A stretch of DNA of 64,000 bases from Strigamia acuminata (taxonomy: Eukaryota > Arthropoda > Chilopoda > Geophilomorpha > Linotaeniidae): the NCBI GenBank assembly GCA_949358305.1, contig OX442323.1, positions 5,208,001 through 5,272,000 of the forward strand, in the 5' to 3' direction. The translations under genes and the position numbers were made by a program. Of the stretch, positions 12,270 through 25,500 are shown piece by piece. Under the pieces are notes generated by a model. The model made no database searches, had not been told where the DNA came from, and worked only from the letters and a program-made list of their open reading frames with translations. Position 1 is the stretch's first letter. Each line of letters begins with the position of its first letter.

Positions 12270-15200
12270 GTAAATAAAAACAAACATGTAAAACTTATAA
12301 CATTAAACTCAAGCCATCCCACACATTTCCATCTGCATTTACATACAAAAAAAAATTTTAATGCATTTTTAAAATGCAATTTTAACTTTCTGTTTTTACC
12401 AACACTTTGATGTTTCCTCCGCATCTGCAAAATCTCTATATTTAGATGTTAAAAAATATATATAAAATATAAAAAAAAAAACTGCAAACGACTCATTTTT
12501 TCCTCCCCAAACCCACCTTTTTCTGCTGATCTTAGCATCCTCCCTCTCCCAAAAAAATCTCTTATTACAAATCATAGTTTCGATTAAATGACATCTTTTA
12601 GTGGCCTCCAACACTCCAACCCACTGACACTACCACGTGTCGTATATTATTAATGTCCCCCAACCCCCTTAAAATCCCAAAATATTTTCCCTGCCCTACT
12701 TTTAGAATAATCATCAGTCATCAATATCCAAATCGACACTTTCAGCCACCCAATCAACACGAGCAAATGTGCACGAAAGGAAACAATTTATCTTTGTTAT
12801 TTTCCCATTTATTCCATTCCACCAAATATCCATTCTCCCCATATAGTCACCAAACAACACAAAAAAAAATAATAATAATAATTTATTGTAAAATATTAAT
12901 AATAAATTTAGAAATTTCTTCCCGTGACCCCCAAATTTCCATCAAAACATCGTTTCGCTTTAAATTCAATGTTTACAAGTTGAAATTATGAAAATTAGAA
13001 ATACTCGTGCTTCTCTCGGTCGCATTTTAATTTCGCTCAGCTTTCCCGAGCAGGTCCCCCCGCCCAACTCTCATTCCATTTTCGAGCAGAGCAAAGCATT
13101 CAGCCCAACTTTAGGCTTATTTTGTAATTCACAAACTCGACGAGAGAAAAGAGCTTTGTCGTGGCTTGCACTTTAATGAGTTTTGCGGAGAAACATTCAA
13201 TATTCGTCGAAATGATCTCACTCGGCCCCAAGGACCCACATAGCCCGGGCAAGCACCAGCATCGCTAAGCACTTACCTTTAATTTTGAATGAAATGACAA
13301 ACTTTGCACTCATTTAAAACTAAAAACCTAATCTCTTAGTGTAATTAACAATTTTGTGCTCTAAGCCGGGTTTCGTCGCACAGGCACAACCCCAAAACAT
13401 TGGAATTGGTTAAACAAATACTTAAAGATTGCTCTAATGACTAAAAACAATTTGCCAGACTTTGCAATACCAAAAGCAAATACCGGTATATTACAGGATT
13501 TTTTTGGAATATCAAAAACCGCTTTTTATTCAGTATTGGTGCAGGTTTTTAACTTTAGATGACACAGCTGTGTTTGTTGTGGCGTTTATAATGTGCGCGC
13601 AAATTGCACGTGCAGTCACGAGGCGGGTAGTTAATAACTGCCTGCAATGCCTGCATTCATTTTAAAAATTGCATGCGCAGTAGCTCCGAATTGTGGCCTG
13701 GTCTGGATAGTAGCCTGTGCCCATTTCACCACCTGGCTCAAATTAAGCGTCGAGGGTCACACGTTTAACGCCCTAAACTTCTATTCAAGCCCATAAACGT
13801 CAAATTTTGACATAAAAAATAGTTTGGTGCATAAAATTCCATTTTTGGGCCTAAAATTCAAATTTTGGGCCTAAAAATCAAATTTTGGGCCTAAAATTCA
13901 AATTTTGGGCCTAAAATTCAAATTTTGGGCCTAAAGTCCAAATTTTGGGCCCAAAATTCAAATTTTAGACCTAAAATTCAAATTTTGAGCCTAGAATTCA
14001 AATTTTGGGACTAAAATTCAAATTTTGGGCCTAAAATTCAGATTTTGGGCCTAAAATTCAAATTTTGGGCCTAGAATTCAAATTTTGGGCTTAAAATTCC
14101 AAACTAAATTGGATTATTTCTATAATTAATCTAATTAAAGGTCTGGCTCAAACAATCGCCTTGGTCCAAATAGATGCCTGGGTCTCAAAATAGATTGATG
14201 GCTCGAGCGTTTATTCGGAGCTGTAGTTTTGATGACGTAAAAGAAAAAATATCTTAGACCAAGATTGTCCGTTCAGTCTGAAATTTAATTACTTAAAAAA
14301 ATAAAAATTTGAAATAAAAAATATCTAAAAATTGTAAATATTTTATTTTATTACTAATTTAAATTATTTTCAACGCCAATTTGGTTTCCTTTTCACTAAA
14401 AACCAACCACAACAAAGTGGTGATTCCACACACGAGATGGCGGCATTTCTACAACTTCCTTGTCCTCCATCTTTTCCATACACAGAGTACACAAACTCAA
14501 CTTCATCCAACTCTCCAAAACGACAAAAACACCAACAAACAACTCTCTAATTTAAATCTCTTATCCAAAAATCCAAAAAACAAAAAAAACAAGCCTCGTT
14601 TTCATCGCAAACCAATTCCAAACACCCAAAAATATAAATTTTTATTACATTATTCCATTCCATCACGTCCCAAATATAAAAACCAAAAAAAAAAAAATAT
14701 CACATTGATGTCACCGCCACTTAAAAATCCGTACTCCTTTTTTCCCATAACAATTATGCAACCTGTTCACAAGTCACCTGACAACAACCTTGCCCTCGGC
14801 AAGGATATTTACATCATTCCACTTACCAACTTCTACCACCCAACTAGTCAGCAAACATCTAAATTCCAAAAAATCTCAGTCCCTTTTCTAGCCACAACAC
14901 AAATTAAAATCCATAAAATAAAAAAAAACTTAATTCAAATTCAAATCAAATTGAAATTAGGTTTCAATATAAACACGTATATATTTGGTCAAAATAGGAC
15001 AAGATGGTAATTTTATTCGACCATCTGCACAAAGTTAAGTTAAATTGGGTCTTTTAAAGCCCAATATCAAACACCACGCTCCAACCACTTGTTTCTTCGA
15101 GCATTTACTAACCTTTGTAAAGCCTCGAGATGTGCACAGAGTGGCCAATTGAGAAAGAAAATTGGTCCATTGCAACCAGATGGCCGATCCTTTTATGGCC

Positions 15201-16840
15201 AATTCGAAAGACTCGCCTCCTAAAAACCCTTTTCTGCTACTGATCTTGTTCTCACAAACATTTTTTAAACCGTTTTAAATGAATATTACAAGCACGCTTC
15301 ACCTTTTTACGCCTTCGAAGGGATTTATTACGACCAAAACCACAGATCATCCACAAAAATAAATTTTTTTCGATCGATATCCTAAAAAAAAATATGTCTG
15401 ACCAGTGGCCACCCAAGACTTGGATGGAATTAGGATATTTTGATGTTTTTGCGTGGCGTGTTTTTCTTATCGCATCGATTTGGCGGAAATTTGTGCGTTA
15501 AGTGGTTCGTTTCTTTGCTTCATACTGTTGTTCCCTTTATTAGGATTATTAGCTGGGCGGTCAGTCGTGTTGAAATTCCTATTCATTCACAAACCTACGT
15601 CTTTTGAATAACAATGAAAAATTTATTCACCCTCCATCTTTTTTTTTTTTTTTTTTTTTTTTGGTTAAAATATAAAATTCAAATCATAATGAAAAAGATG
15701 AAAAGTCTCCAGGGTCTAACTCGACTTTTACCAGACTTCAATCTCAACTTATGACATTTTCATCGACAAATGTCAAATTTCCTTCCGTTCTTTCACGTAA
15801 AAAAAAAAAAAAAAAAAAAAAAATTGAAAAAAAAAAATTACAAAAACTATAAAAAAAAAAAAAAATTATTAAACAAAAAAAAAAGTAATTTCCAAACATT
15901 TCATTCCTGTCATTCCATCCATTTTCTTACCAATTGACATAAAATTTCCATATTTTTTTATTCCCACATCCAACCTCCCACCAAAAACCATCAATTTATA
16001 TTTTCCTTATTTTCCTCCTCCAACACACAAGATATATTTCTATTCAAATCCAAACGCAACACTTTAAATTCCACATATTCCCCCTCAAAACACGTCCTCC
16101 TTCATTTAGTTACGTTAAATCAATATCCACCCCTTCAAACTAAATAAGATTTTCACCCACCCTCCCCCCCAAAAAAAAATCTAGTTTGATCGGTCAAGCT
16201 TGAGTACGAGACTGCGCACTGGTGATTGATGCCAAAGACGGGAAAAGCTCCCCTCCAATTCCCCGCGCGCCATGTCTGATAAAATAAATCTAGGTGGCGC
16301 GAATGGCAGGTGAAACCGAGGTGAAACTCTCAGTCTCTCAGTCTCCTATTTTCTGCTTTTTGTGCACAAAGAAATCGCGGCCCAACGGTGACACCATCGA
16401 TATCCTGTTCGGAAATGGGATGGCATCGCGAGAGTGCAAAACAAGCATCAAAAATCATGGCATAAACATGGCGAATGCATCTCCATTCGCTCGTGGTTTC
16501 CAACTCTTATCTTTACACCGTTTCCTTCACATCCACTCGACTGAACGTTAACGACGCACACATGTAAAGATAAGCAGCTCAAGTGGATTCTGGAAATGTG
16601 CCCTGGAAATATGATTTATACATTGGCACAACTCCCATTGATCTCTTTCTTGCCCCTTTCAACTCATTAATTCGACACGTTTAATCACAGAAGAAAAAAT
16701 TCTTTTGTAAGCTCCAATTGAACACAAGTGGTTAAAACTGCTTGTCCGAATACAAATTTTCAATGCAAAAAATGTATTCATTTGATTCGGTCAACTTAAT
16801 CGAGTTTTCTCTCGATCCAACTTCAAAAATGGCGGCCGAG
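12270..16840. other. Non-coding stretch with simple sequence and G-poor plus strand
   Basis: Apart from the minisatellite at 13820-14103 I see no gene. Long sections (12640-12990, 14390-15000, 15900-16150) are rich in A, C and T but almost without G on the plus strand. Homopolymer runs of T (about 15640-15662) and A (about 15800-15865) also occur. The 209-codon open frame at 14381-15010 is a by-product of this composition. It lies downstream of Caskin exon 2 on the minus strand and may be part of a further Caskin intron. Confidence 0.6.
13820..14103 (+). repeat. 20-bp minisatellite, unit near GGGCCTAAAATTCAAATTTT
   Basis: About 14 tandem units with scattered point changes (for example GGACCT, GAGCCT). 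The period of 20 bp and an AAAATTCAAATTTT core resemble the arrays at 7440-7935 and 58728-59590. A single-unit match (AGGCCCAAAATTGAATTTT) occurs inside the MITE at 60424-60921. Confidence 0.95.
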
Positions 16841-17080
16841 TTATGCTGGGGACACACTAGGCGCGATTTTGACTTCATCAAAAATAACGTCAGGTCACAC
16901 CTGATTGGCTGCGATCAAAATCACTGACCAAAAAGTAAAAAGTACATGCACCAAGTACTTTTTGGTCGGCGATTTTGATTGCAGCCAATCAGGTGTGACC
17001 CGACGACATTTTTAGATAACGTCAAAATCGCTAAGCAACACGATTCTTGCCGCATCGCGTCTAGTGTGTCCCCAGCATAA
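16841..17080. mobile_element. Foldback MITE, nearly full-length palindrome
   Basis: TTATGCTGGGGACACACTAG at the left end is mirrored as CTAGTGTGTCCCCAGCATAA at the right end. The arms (about 110 bp each, including CAGGTGTGACC/GGTCACACCTG) pair through most of the element around a centre near 16960. The target duplication cannot be separated from the palindrome. Confidence 0.8.
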
Positions 17081-17401
17081 GGTTGCTTTCGGCCACAGTG
17101 CACATGCGTGCCTGTGAGGTTTGAAAGGACTTGTCTGATGCGTGGCAAGAGTTAAACTAAACTTTTATTTACACCTAACCCAAATGGTTCAAAAACAAAT
17201 AATTACACCATATTTTTGCATTAAATTGGAAATCTGCATTTGAAAATCATGTTTAAAATTGCAGTTAAACGTGTTTTGTTGTTTAAATGTCATGCGCATG
17301 CCCACTGCGACTGAAAACAGACTAAACCAGATCAATACAACCCTTATTCAAGCAGCTTAAATGTGATGTTGGAAAATGATGGTCAGTCTAAAGGGTCTAA
17401 A

Positions 17402-17512
17402 GGAACGGCTCACCGTGCTGAGCACGTTCTCACTAGAACACAGATGTTAAGCAGCATTTGGTCTGGTCAATTCTTGGAAGAGTGACTTGCAGGGAATCCC
17501 AGCTATTTCTCA
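17402..17512 (+). pseudogene. 5S rRNA-derived sequence, copy 1
   Basis: Aligns over the full length of eukaryotic 5S rRNA: GGCTCACC near the 5' end, TTAAGCAGCATTTGGTCTGG corresponding to the internal box A region, then CTTGGAAGAGTGAC and GGGAATCCCAG. Box C is degraded compared with the canonical TGGATGGGTGACC. It is probably a retro-copy or 5S-derived SINE head rather than a working 5S gene. Confidence 0.75.
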
Positions 17513-17655
17513 CCCATGTCGGATTGAGATACTTTTCCTATGGCAAGAATATCCGCCACCAGTCTCCAACCGGGTTTTCTGTGGTTTTCCCAGTTCTCAA
17601 TGAAAAGCAGGGTTGGATCCTTAAGAAAGTCATCCTACAGATCACGGCTAGCGTG

Positions 17656-17988
17656 CGGTTATAGTCATTTTAGCGACGATCATTTTAGCGATTTTTACCA
17701 AAAAAGTCCCATTTTAGCAAACATGTCATTTTAGCGACACAAAAACCTAGGTTTTAGCGACAAGCCGGCTCAAAAAAGTGGTTTTCATCAAAAAACCAGT
17801 AAGGTTAGGTTCGCGGGGGTCAAGGGGGGGCGCAGGGGGGGCTAACAAGGGAGGGATGCGCCCCCCCTTGTTAGCCCTTCTTAGAAACTAAACCTAGGTT
17901 TTTGTGTCGCTAAAATGACATGTTCGCTAAAATGGTGTGTCGCTAAAATGAAATCGCTAAAATGAAATCGCTAAAATGATGGAGATCC
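17656..17988. mobile_element. Foldback element with repeated CATTTTAGCGA arms, copy 1
   Basis: The left arm repeats CATTTTAGCGA several times and the right arm repeats TCGCTAAAATG. The arms meet in a G-rich/C-rich palindromic core (GGGGGG ... CCCCCC) near 17820-17870. Flanking CTAGCGTG (17648-17655) and CTTGCGTG (17989-17996) look like an 8-bp target duplication with one change. Non-coding. The second copy is at 20937-21227. Confidence 0.8.
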
Positions 17989-18997
17989 CTTGCGTGGCCT
18001 AAATCCTCAGTAAGCACTACGAGTTTCCAAAATGTCAATGATTCTGTTATTATGGCTGTCTATAATATGCATTTAAACTGGTTTAAACAAGATAAACCAA
18101 TGTGGGATGTTTTCACATATCCGCAAACATGTGATAATTATTTTTTTTTTTTAAATTTAAATTTTTTTGTTTGTTTTGCATAATGGAGCAGTTTATTTAA
18201 TGAATGACCCAGCAGCAGAAAGGAGCCAAGCAGGGCATTAACATGATTTTCCTTGTTCATTTATATGCACGAGCAGTAAGTTTGAAGAGAGATTTTTATT
18301 TCGGTAGTAGCACTTTCGGCTAGTGACACTCAACATTACTTTTGGAAAATGTGACTGGATTGAATAAAAGAATTGGCAGAGAGAGAGAAAGAAAAAAAGA
18401 GAAAAAAAAATTGTATTTTTAATCATTAATTAGCTGAGAAAAAATTGACTTGTTTTTCCAATCTCCTGAAACATGAGAAAAAAATAAAGAGGAGGACAAA
18501 AAAAAAAAGTTTAATGACATTTTTGCCAACGTTAGAGAAGTGTGAAAATTTAACGAGTTTGTAGTGTCACGATGCGATTGCACAATTCACAAATGTCACT
18601 CGAGGAAAAAGTCTGAGAAATACGAGAAGGATTTTTGCTACCCTTTGACATGTCTTCTTAAAAGAAAAGAAGAAGAAAAAATTAAAAAACTAAAATAATT
18701 CCTCACCGTCAACAAAAATAGCAAATTTCAAAATAGAAAACCATCTAAATATAAAAGCGTACTTCTTGAGTGAAATGACATTAATATGATGTAACGTAAG
18801 GTAACAACATGGAAATTAACATAAACCGGTTGTATTAAATCTCAAATATGACATAAGACGTTTCAATTAACTTGAACTCGTGTTAGAATTGATATTATCA
18901 GTACAGCGAGTCCCAGACATACGAACATTCTATTACACAAAGTTCAGAATTCTAAACTTGCTCAAATCAAGCTTTCTTGGCACTTTTGCTTGCTAGT

Positions 18998-19272
18998 GCC
19001 GGTATAAAACGAAACATGCCGGTATAAGTGAAAAACCTTTTTTTCTTGAGCCCAGATGAATAATTATATTGGATTTTGGGTCTGAAATTTGAGTTTTATT
19101 GATATTCTGATGATTATTACTAAAATTTGGGAAAATTTATACAAATTTCCTACATTTTGGACATCTAAAAATTCTTCCCCACTTACATCGGCATGCCGTT
19201 AAAAACGGGGTTTATCGGCATGCCGGTATAACTCGCACTATACCGGCATGCGGCTTAATGTGAGATAATACA
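18998..19272. mobile_element. MITE of the GCATGCCGGTATA family, copy A
   Basis: The right end CGGCATGCGGCTTAATGTGAG is the inverse of the left end of copy B at 30457. Both copies share an interior including AGATGAATAATTATATTGG and CCTACATTTTGGACATCT. The left terminus of this copy is diverged. Contains several GCCGGTATAA motifs. Confidence 0.65.
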
Positions 19273-19562
19273 GTATTAACAATTTTTCCACCTTGTACAC
19301 ATTTGCTGGACATACAAACAATTCAACTTGTGAGTGCATTCTTGGAAGGAATTACTCATGGTCCATTCCAAAACACGCACACCACAAATAAAGTATAAAA
19401 TTAATCGCTCTTTTCCTTCCATGTGGCTGTTGTCTCAACAGCTGTCTAACTAAATACTGATACTCATAACATACATTTAAATTACGGAGTCCCAAAATGA
19501 CAAACAAACAGCATTTTCTTAAATAATAAAAAGATAATAATAAATATTTATTTTTTACTTAC

Positions 19563-22500
19563 CCATCACTGTCTTGCACATTCACATTCACCCTTTTAGA
19601 TCCCAGCAGCTCTGAAACAAAAAAAGAAAAAAAAAGAAATTTAAAAAAAAAAATAAAAAGACGACATTTAAATAAATTAAACCAGTTGTCAATCAAGTCA
19701 CAATCCTAATTTCTCATGTTTTTTATCCCCATTCAAAGAGAAAATAAAAATTTAACACGTTCATAATTCCCACTTTCAACTAAGCGAGTAAAAGCTATCC
19801 ATCAAATAAAGTGTGTCAGCTTTTTCATCAGCACGTGCCCGAGAGCAAACTCACACTTGCCCAAAAGAACATTAACCTGAGTAAAATGGAGTTGGACGTC
19901 CAAGAAACTGATTTCCCTGCCTGATGAGACACTGGGCAAAAGACAATTCCCTCCAAGCCCCAACACATCTTTCCCCAGATTGAAACTTGCCAGCAAAATG
20001 AGTCTTTAAGGTGAACCATCCCCTTGTCTTATTTGCTCGTACTTAACTCGGTCAAATGATTAGGAGCACAAAGAGCAATAAGTAAGGCTACATTAATCTC
20101 GTGGTAAAAACCGAATTCCCTGCACACATAATAACAAGCAACGACGCCATTGGGTAAACACTGGTGCACCAAGCACAAGGGACTCAATAAACGACGCCAT
20201 GCAATTTAATTTCTTTAATCCCTTGCTGAAAATGCCAAGCGCGAGCTTTGTTCAGCCTAATTCACTTTTGCATTGCAGTCAATGCAAATCTAATAGAAAG
20301 AGAACAAGAACAAACATCTTGAAATATTTACGGTGACATTTGGTTTTAACGAAAACCTGCAGTTTAGATGTATTGTACCGAGAAATACGGTATGAAATTC
20401 ATCGATCTCGCCTTATACATTTTAAGAATGTATAACGCGATTTTAAAAATTACTACCTTATTTCTTCGATTCTATACTCTGGCTCATCGTAAGAGGGGGA
20501 CCAGTTCCTATTGGCCGAGCCTGTTTACTCCGAACTGTTGCCTTTACACTACCACCAGGAAATGTAGTTTTGTTGTGTTTTTAATTTGTTTGGTTATTGT
20601 AGATGGTTGAAATGATGTAAATTGACTTTTATTTAATAATAAAATGTTTTTAAACATCTTAAAACAATGTTTTATGCTGTTCTTATTTCAAAATACATGT
20701 TTGTTCAGTTTATTGGTTGCTTTGTCAGGAAAGCAAGCAATTTTTGAATTTTTTGATTGGTTGTTTTGTCTGGCAAGCACTCAACATGTATTTTGGCCTA
20801 CTTTTATGTATACCTACACCAGTGAAATGGCTCAGCCAATAGGAACTGGTCCCCCTCTTACAATGAGCCAAAGTATAGACGTACTTTTTTCTCCGTATAA
20901 ACATCTTGAAAAACGGTGCGTCTAACTATCGATGATCGGTTAGCGTCATTTTAGCTACGCTCATTTTAGCGAAAAAGTCCCATTTTAGCGAACATGTCAT
21001 TTTAGCGACACAAAAACCAAGGTTTTAGCGACGCAACACGATAAAAAAGTGGTTTTCATCAAAAAACCAGTAAGGTTAGGTTCGCGGGGAGTCAAGGGGG
21101 GGGGGCAGCCCCCCCTTGTTAACCCTTCTTAGGAATTAAACCTAGGTTTTTGTGTCGCTAAAATGACATGTTCGCTAAAATGGGACTTTTTCGCTAAAAT
21201 GAGCGAACGCTAAAATGATGGAGATCCATCGATGATAGTATACTCCAAACCGATACAACGATGTCCTAACTCTAATTGGTTGAGCCATATCACTGATGTA
21301 ATGGCACAAAAAATAGCCCATAACACCAGAATTGTTATCTAACCAGGCAAAACAACCAATAAAAACTCGCCATTACCCGTTATTAATTCTAAAAATCATG
21401 ATTTTTTATGTACGCGCAGACAGGGATTTGTCATTTTGATTTCGGCATCAAGACACCGGGCGCACAATATAGTTCCAGCAGTCCATTCCTCATCCTTGGT
21501 CGAACTGTATAAATTATTCCACCATGTAAACACTACGAAAAGTACTCAATAATAATAATTTATTGATCCGGTCGATCTGCCTTCACACCCGCAAATTCCA
21601 TTCCTTAAAATCATTGAAAAAATAAAAATAAATTTTTTATTTTTGATCTCTTTTTTTACTGAGATAGAAACCCAGCATTACATCATTCATCAGGTAATAC
21701 ACGGGATACTTCTCTCCCGAGTGGTCAGTGGTGAGTATATTACTCTAATGGAGTTAAGCGATCCCGGTGGATATCTTTGGCCCATCTCTCTTGCCATTTA
21801 TCAGGATTAGACGCAAATATGAAGGCGGGCAAACGACGCACCGCCCGCAAGTGCGCGTCATTAATGATGAATGCAACGAGGAGTGTCAAAAATGTTATGC
21901 TGCCAAGTGCCCATTTATCATGTTTGATATGGCAGGGTTGGGATTTCTATTTTTCGTCTCTTCTTTAGCATTTCTAGTTGATGGAAAAGACACGAGAGTG
22001 CATTTTTTTAAACATTATACAACAGATTGAAATCATTTATGTCATATTTATTAATATTTTTGCTCTGTTCTTGAATATAAATGGAAGAAAATTCCAGGTG
22101 GATGAAGGGTTGTAATGTGACAACATTTGCAGAGGCTGTAAATTTTAATGTTCATAAAACTGAGCACGATCGAGTCGTTAAATGGGAAAGAAAAAATCCC
22201 GCTGGAACGTAAAAAAGTAAAATATAGAGTTCGAAGAATTCTTCAGTAATTTAGTAATCGCTCGCTGGCTAAACGAATGGCCAAGCCAATAAAAATCGAA
22301 TATTTTAGGAAAATTAACAATTTAAAATGTATATCCGTTGAATCTTAATGGAAATTTGTTAAAAGCCAAAGGCATACTGCGTAAAGCAGAAGGCGAACAC
22401 CCGAAGATGTCCATATGGTAAACAAAAAACATTAGAATTATATTGCGATGTATTTTTAAATGCATTTTGTAATACATTTTTGCGTGCTATTGTATAGGGT

Positions 22501-25500
22501 GTCCCAAAAATAACGCAAGATTTGAATTAGCCGCCATTTGTGCAGTAAATTGTTGGCGACCCTGAAACAACAACGATTTGACAGCTGAAAGATTAGGGTT
22601 TTATCTGCCGAAATTGGATTATACCATATTTTACCGATTAAGAGTCACCCTCGAATTGTAGCCGTGGCTGAGATATCAAAAATACCGTAGTTTTGCAAAA
22701 CTACGGTATTGTTTTTGTGTTTACTAGGCTAGCCTACATTAAGTTCGGATGATAATGCTTACAAAATGATTAGGCTAATGCATTGGCACCATGAATTTAA
22801 ATGTTTACATTTTAATAGCATGTGCCAAAATACAATCGACTGACCATGTGCAGCAGATTGTGGGAAGTGTTCTCTGCTAGTTTCTATGGCAGTTATCTAG
22901 TTCATACAACTGGTTTTGCATTTTCTGGTTTGAACGTTTTTAAACTAGATGCGTTTGCACCAATTTTCAGAACTAGGATAGGGACGGCTCACCATGCCGA
23001 TCACCTGTTCCCATTAGAACACAGCAGTTAAGCAGGATTAGGTCTGGTCACTACTTGGATGGGTAACCTGCTGGGAATCCCAGATGCTTTCTTAACATTC
23101 ATTATAACAAGAAATTCGTTATATCGCGATTCGTTATAACGAGGTTCGACTGTAACCTATACTTAAGTGTTTGTTTTTTTGCTTTGTGATGTTAAAAAAT
23201 ATAAAAACAAAAACAAAAACATCTCAACACTTGAAACACGACTTTTTTCATGAAACTAGGGTTGCAAACTTTGTTTGGTCTATTGTATTTGTGTAACTAA
23301 GTGTTTAAACTCTTCCATTACCACACCTAAGTGTAGGCAAACTCCTAGTGATATCTAAACGACTAAAAGCTCTTTACATTAAAACCAACGAGGGAACCAC
23401 ACTTAGCGCACGCCTAGCAAATTAATACGGTAAGAACCTCAAAACACTGCAAAACTACCATACGCCATCTGCAACTTGTATAATCCATCTCTTTAATCAT
23501 TCGACATCCTAATTTGCAAAAAAGAGAGAAAATATTTGCCTAAATGCATTGAAAGCTCGTGAAATTTAATCATAGGTAATGGAATGTCCAAACTGGAGCT
23601 AAATCGATGCGTGATTGACACGTAAACATCACGCACGACTTAAAAAGCATTTCAATTTTGCATTTCAAAACCTGCGAGCTTGGATTTGTGCATGATCGGA
23701 GTGTGTGCAATTACTCACATTCGATTTACAGCTCCAAAAATAGTCTTGAAACACAGGTGGATGCAGGAATGTGCTTATTTGCAACCGAATGAGTTTCCGC
23801 TCGCTATCGACTGCACAATTCTTGTGTGCGTGCGATAAATTACATTAATTACTTGCAGACTTGGGGAATTCAACGCGTTAATTACAAACGCTTTCAATTG
23901 ATGAAGCTAACAAAAAAATATATTTAAAAAAAAAATGGAAGGTAAAGAAACTTTGCTCTTTGTAGTTGAGATTTGCCAGCTTTTTTCCTTCTGTTTTAAT
24001 GTCATTTACTTCTCGTCTTAACCTGTGTTAATCACGAGCCCGGAGCCATCCTCGTTCTTTAATACGACTCCATTCTAAGATGGTGAAGGATTTGGCAAAC
24101 ACTGTTCAATGTCACCAGAGGTGCAACTTAATCTGGAACGAAATGGATCTCTCGCTCGCATCTGGCACCGCGCCATCATTCCTTGTCCAAACGCGGGAGG
24201 AAAATTATAATATCCAACTCAATGAAATTCATCCAGGACCTATCTTATTACCCATTCCTTGCACCTAACCAACGAGCGAATCTATGCGATCTAAAAAAAA
24301 GAGAAAAACCTCGCTACATTCGCTTTATTAATTTCAACGTCAAAGCTCTTTGATGTTGTACTCGCAATACGCAACAACCAATTTTCCTACAAAAAGATTC
24401 TCCGTCAATACTGTTTGCAGCAGGTGCTTTTCCTAATAATTATGGAGGGTTTTACACTCTAATTAGTGCACAGTAGAAAGTTTAGTTTGTCACATGTGAA
24501 GTTCAGCAGGTGTCATGCAAGATCTTAGAAATCGATGGCTGTACAGCAGTGCTTTGAGACGTTTATTATAGACCCTTCTGTTTGGTGCGTGTAGAGTGTA
24601 GATCAGGACTACCGTATTTTATCGATTAAGAGCCGCGGCTCTTATTCAAAACTGCCATTTTTGTCAGCAATTACAATTTCGGTTTTTAGACTTCTAAACC
24701 TGATGTTTAAAAAGTCTATTAAAACGGTCATGTCCGTTTGTCCGTCCGTCCGTCCGCATCCATATCTCAAAAACTATAGCAGGTAGAGCCAAACGGACAA
24801 CGGCAATAAACTCAGTATACCTGTATGAGGTTCCTAAGGTCTTTTCGTATTTTTCCGACCTCCGGTTTAATTAATAAACTGGTTTTACTAGACTTTTAGC
24901 CGCCTATTACAGACTGATACCGGAAATGACGTATTATATTACATCAATGGTCAGCTTTTATTGGCAGTAACCACAAAACGTTTATCGGACCTATCAAAAT
25001 GCGCGTGTTACGTCCGAACGCCCTCTGGCGACGTGTTGTCGCCCGTCAGTGCATTTCTCGAACCCGAAAACTCCACATTATTTTCTTTTATTTTGGTATT
25101 TTATTTAGGGACAGAAGGACAGATGTATTTCCATACAGAAAAGTGTAGAAAGGGTTTAGAAGTCTAAGATGTAATACTTCCATGCATTACAGATATTTAC
25201 TTGTTCGTTGTTACATTTGTTTAATGTAACGAACGAAGTCTGAACGTCACGAACGAAGCGTTCGTGAGATTAAATACGGAAACAATACCATACTTTTGCA
25301 AAAACACGGTATTCTTGGTGTCTCAGCCAGGGCTACTATTCGAAGGCAGCTACAATTCGAGGGCGACTCTTAATCGGTAAAATACGGTACATGATTTACA
25401 GTCGAAACTCTTTATAACGAATCGCGATATAACGAATTATCGATATTACGAATACCTAAAAAACGCAGTAAATGCACCGCAAGACCATCTTCAAGCCTAA

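Noticed and set aside
13276-13314. Minus-strand ATG frame ending at a GTAAGT donor
   Set aside because: No acceptor, no similarity to Caskin ankyrin repeats and no downstream partner exon found.
14381-15010. 209-codon open frame
   Set aside because: Caused by G-poor DNA that rarely forms stop codons. The peptide is low-complexity N/K/P/T with no family resemblance.
15393-15500. 35-codon frame MSDQWPPKTWMELGYFDV...
   Set aside because: Reasonable composition but no recognised family, no splice partner and surrounded by low-complexity DNA.
21767-22030. 87-codon frame with several Cys residues
   Set aside because: Slightly higher GC than its neighbours, but overlapping frames are equally open and no homology was recognised.
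22497-22620. GGGTGTCCCAAAAATAACGC text resembling a transposon end
   Set aside because: Only one end visible; no inverted partner or coding frame, so boundaries cannot be given.
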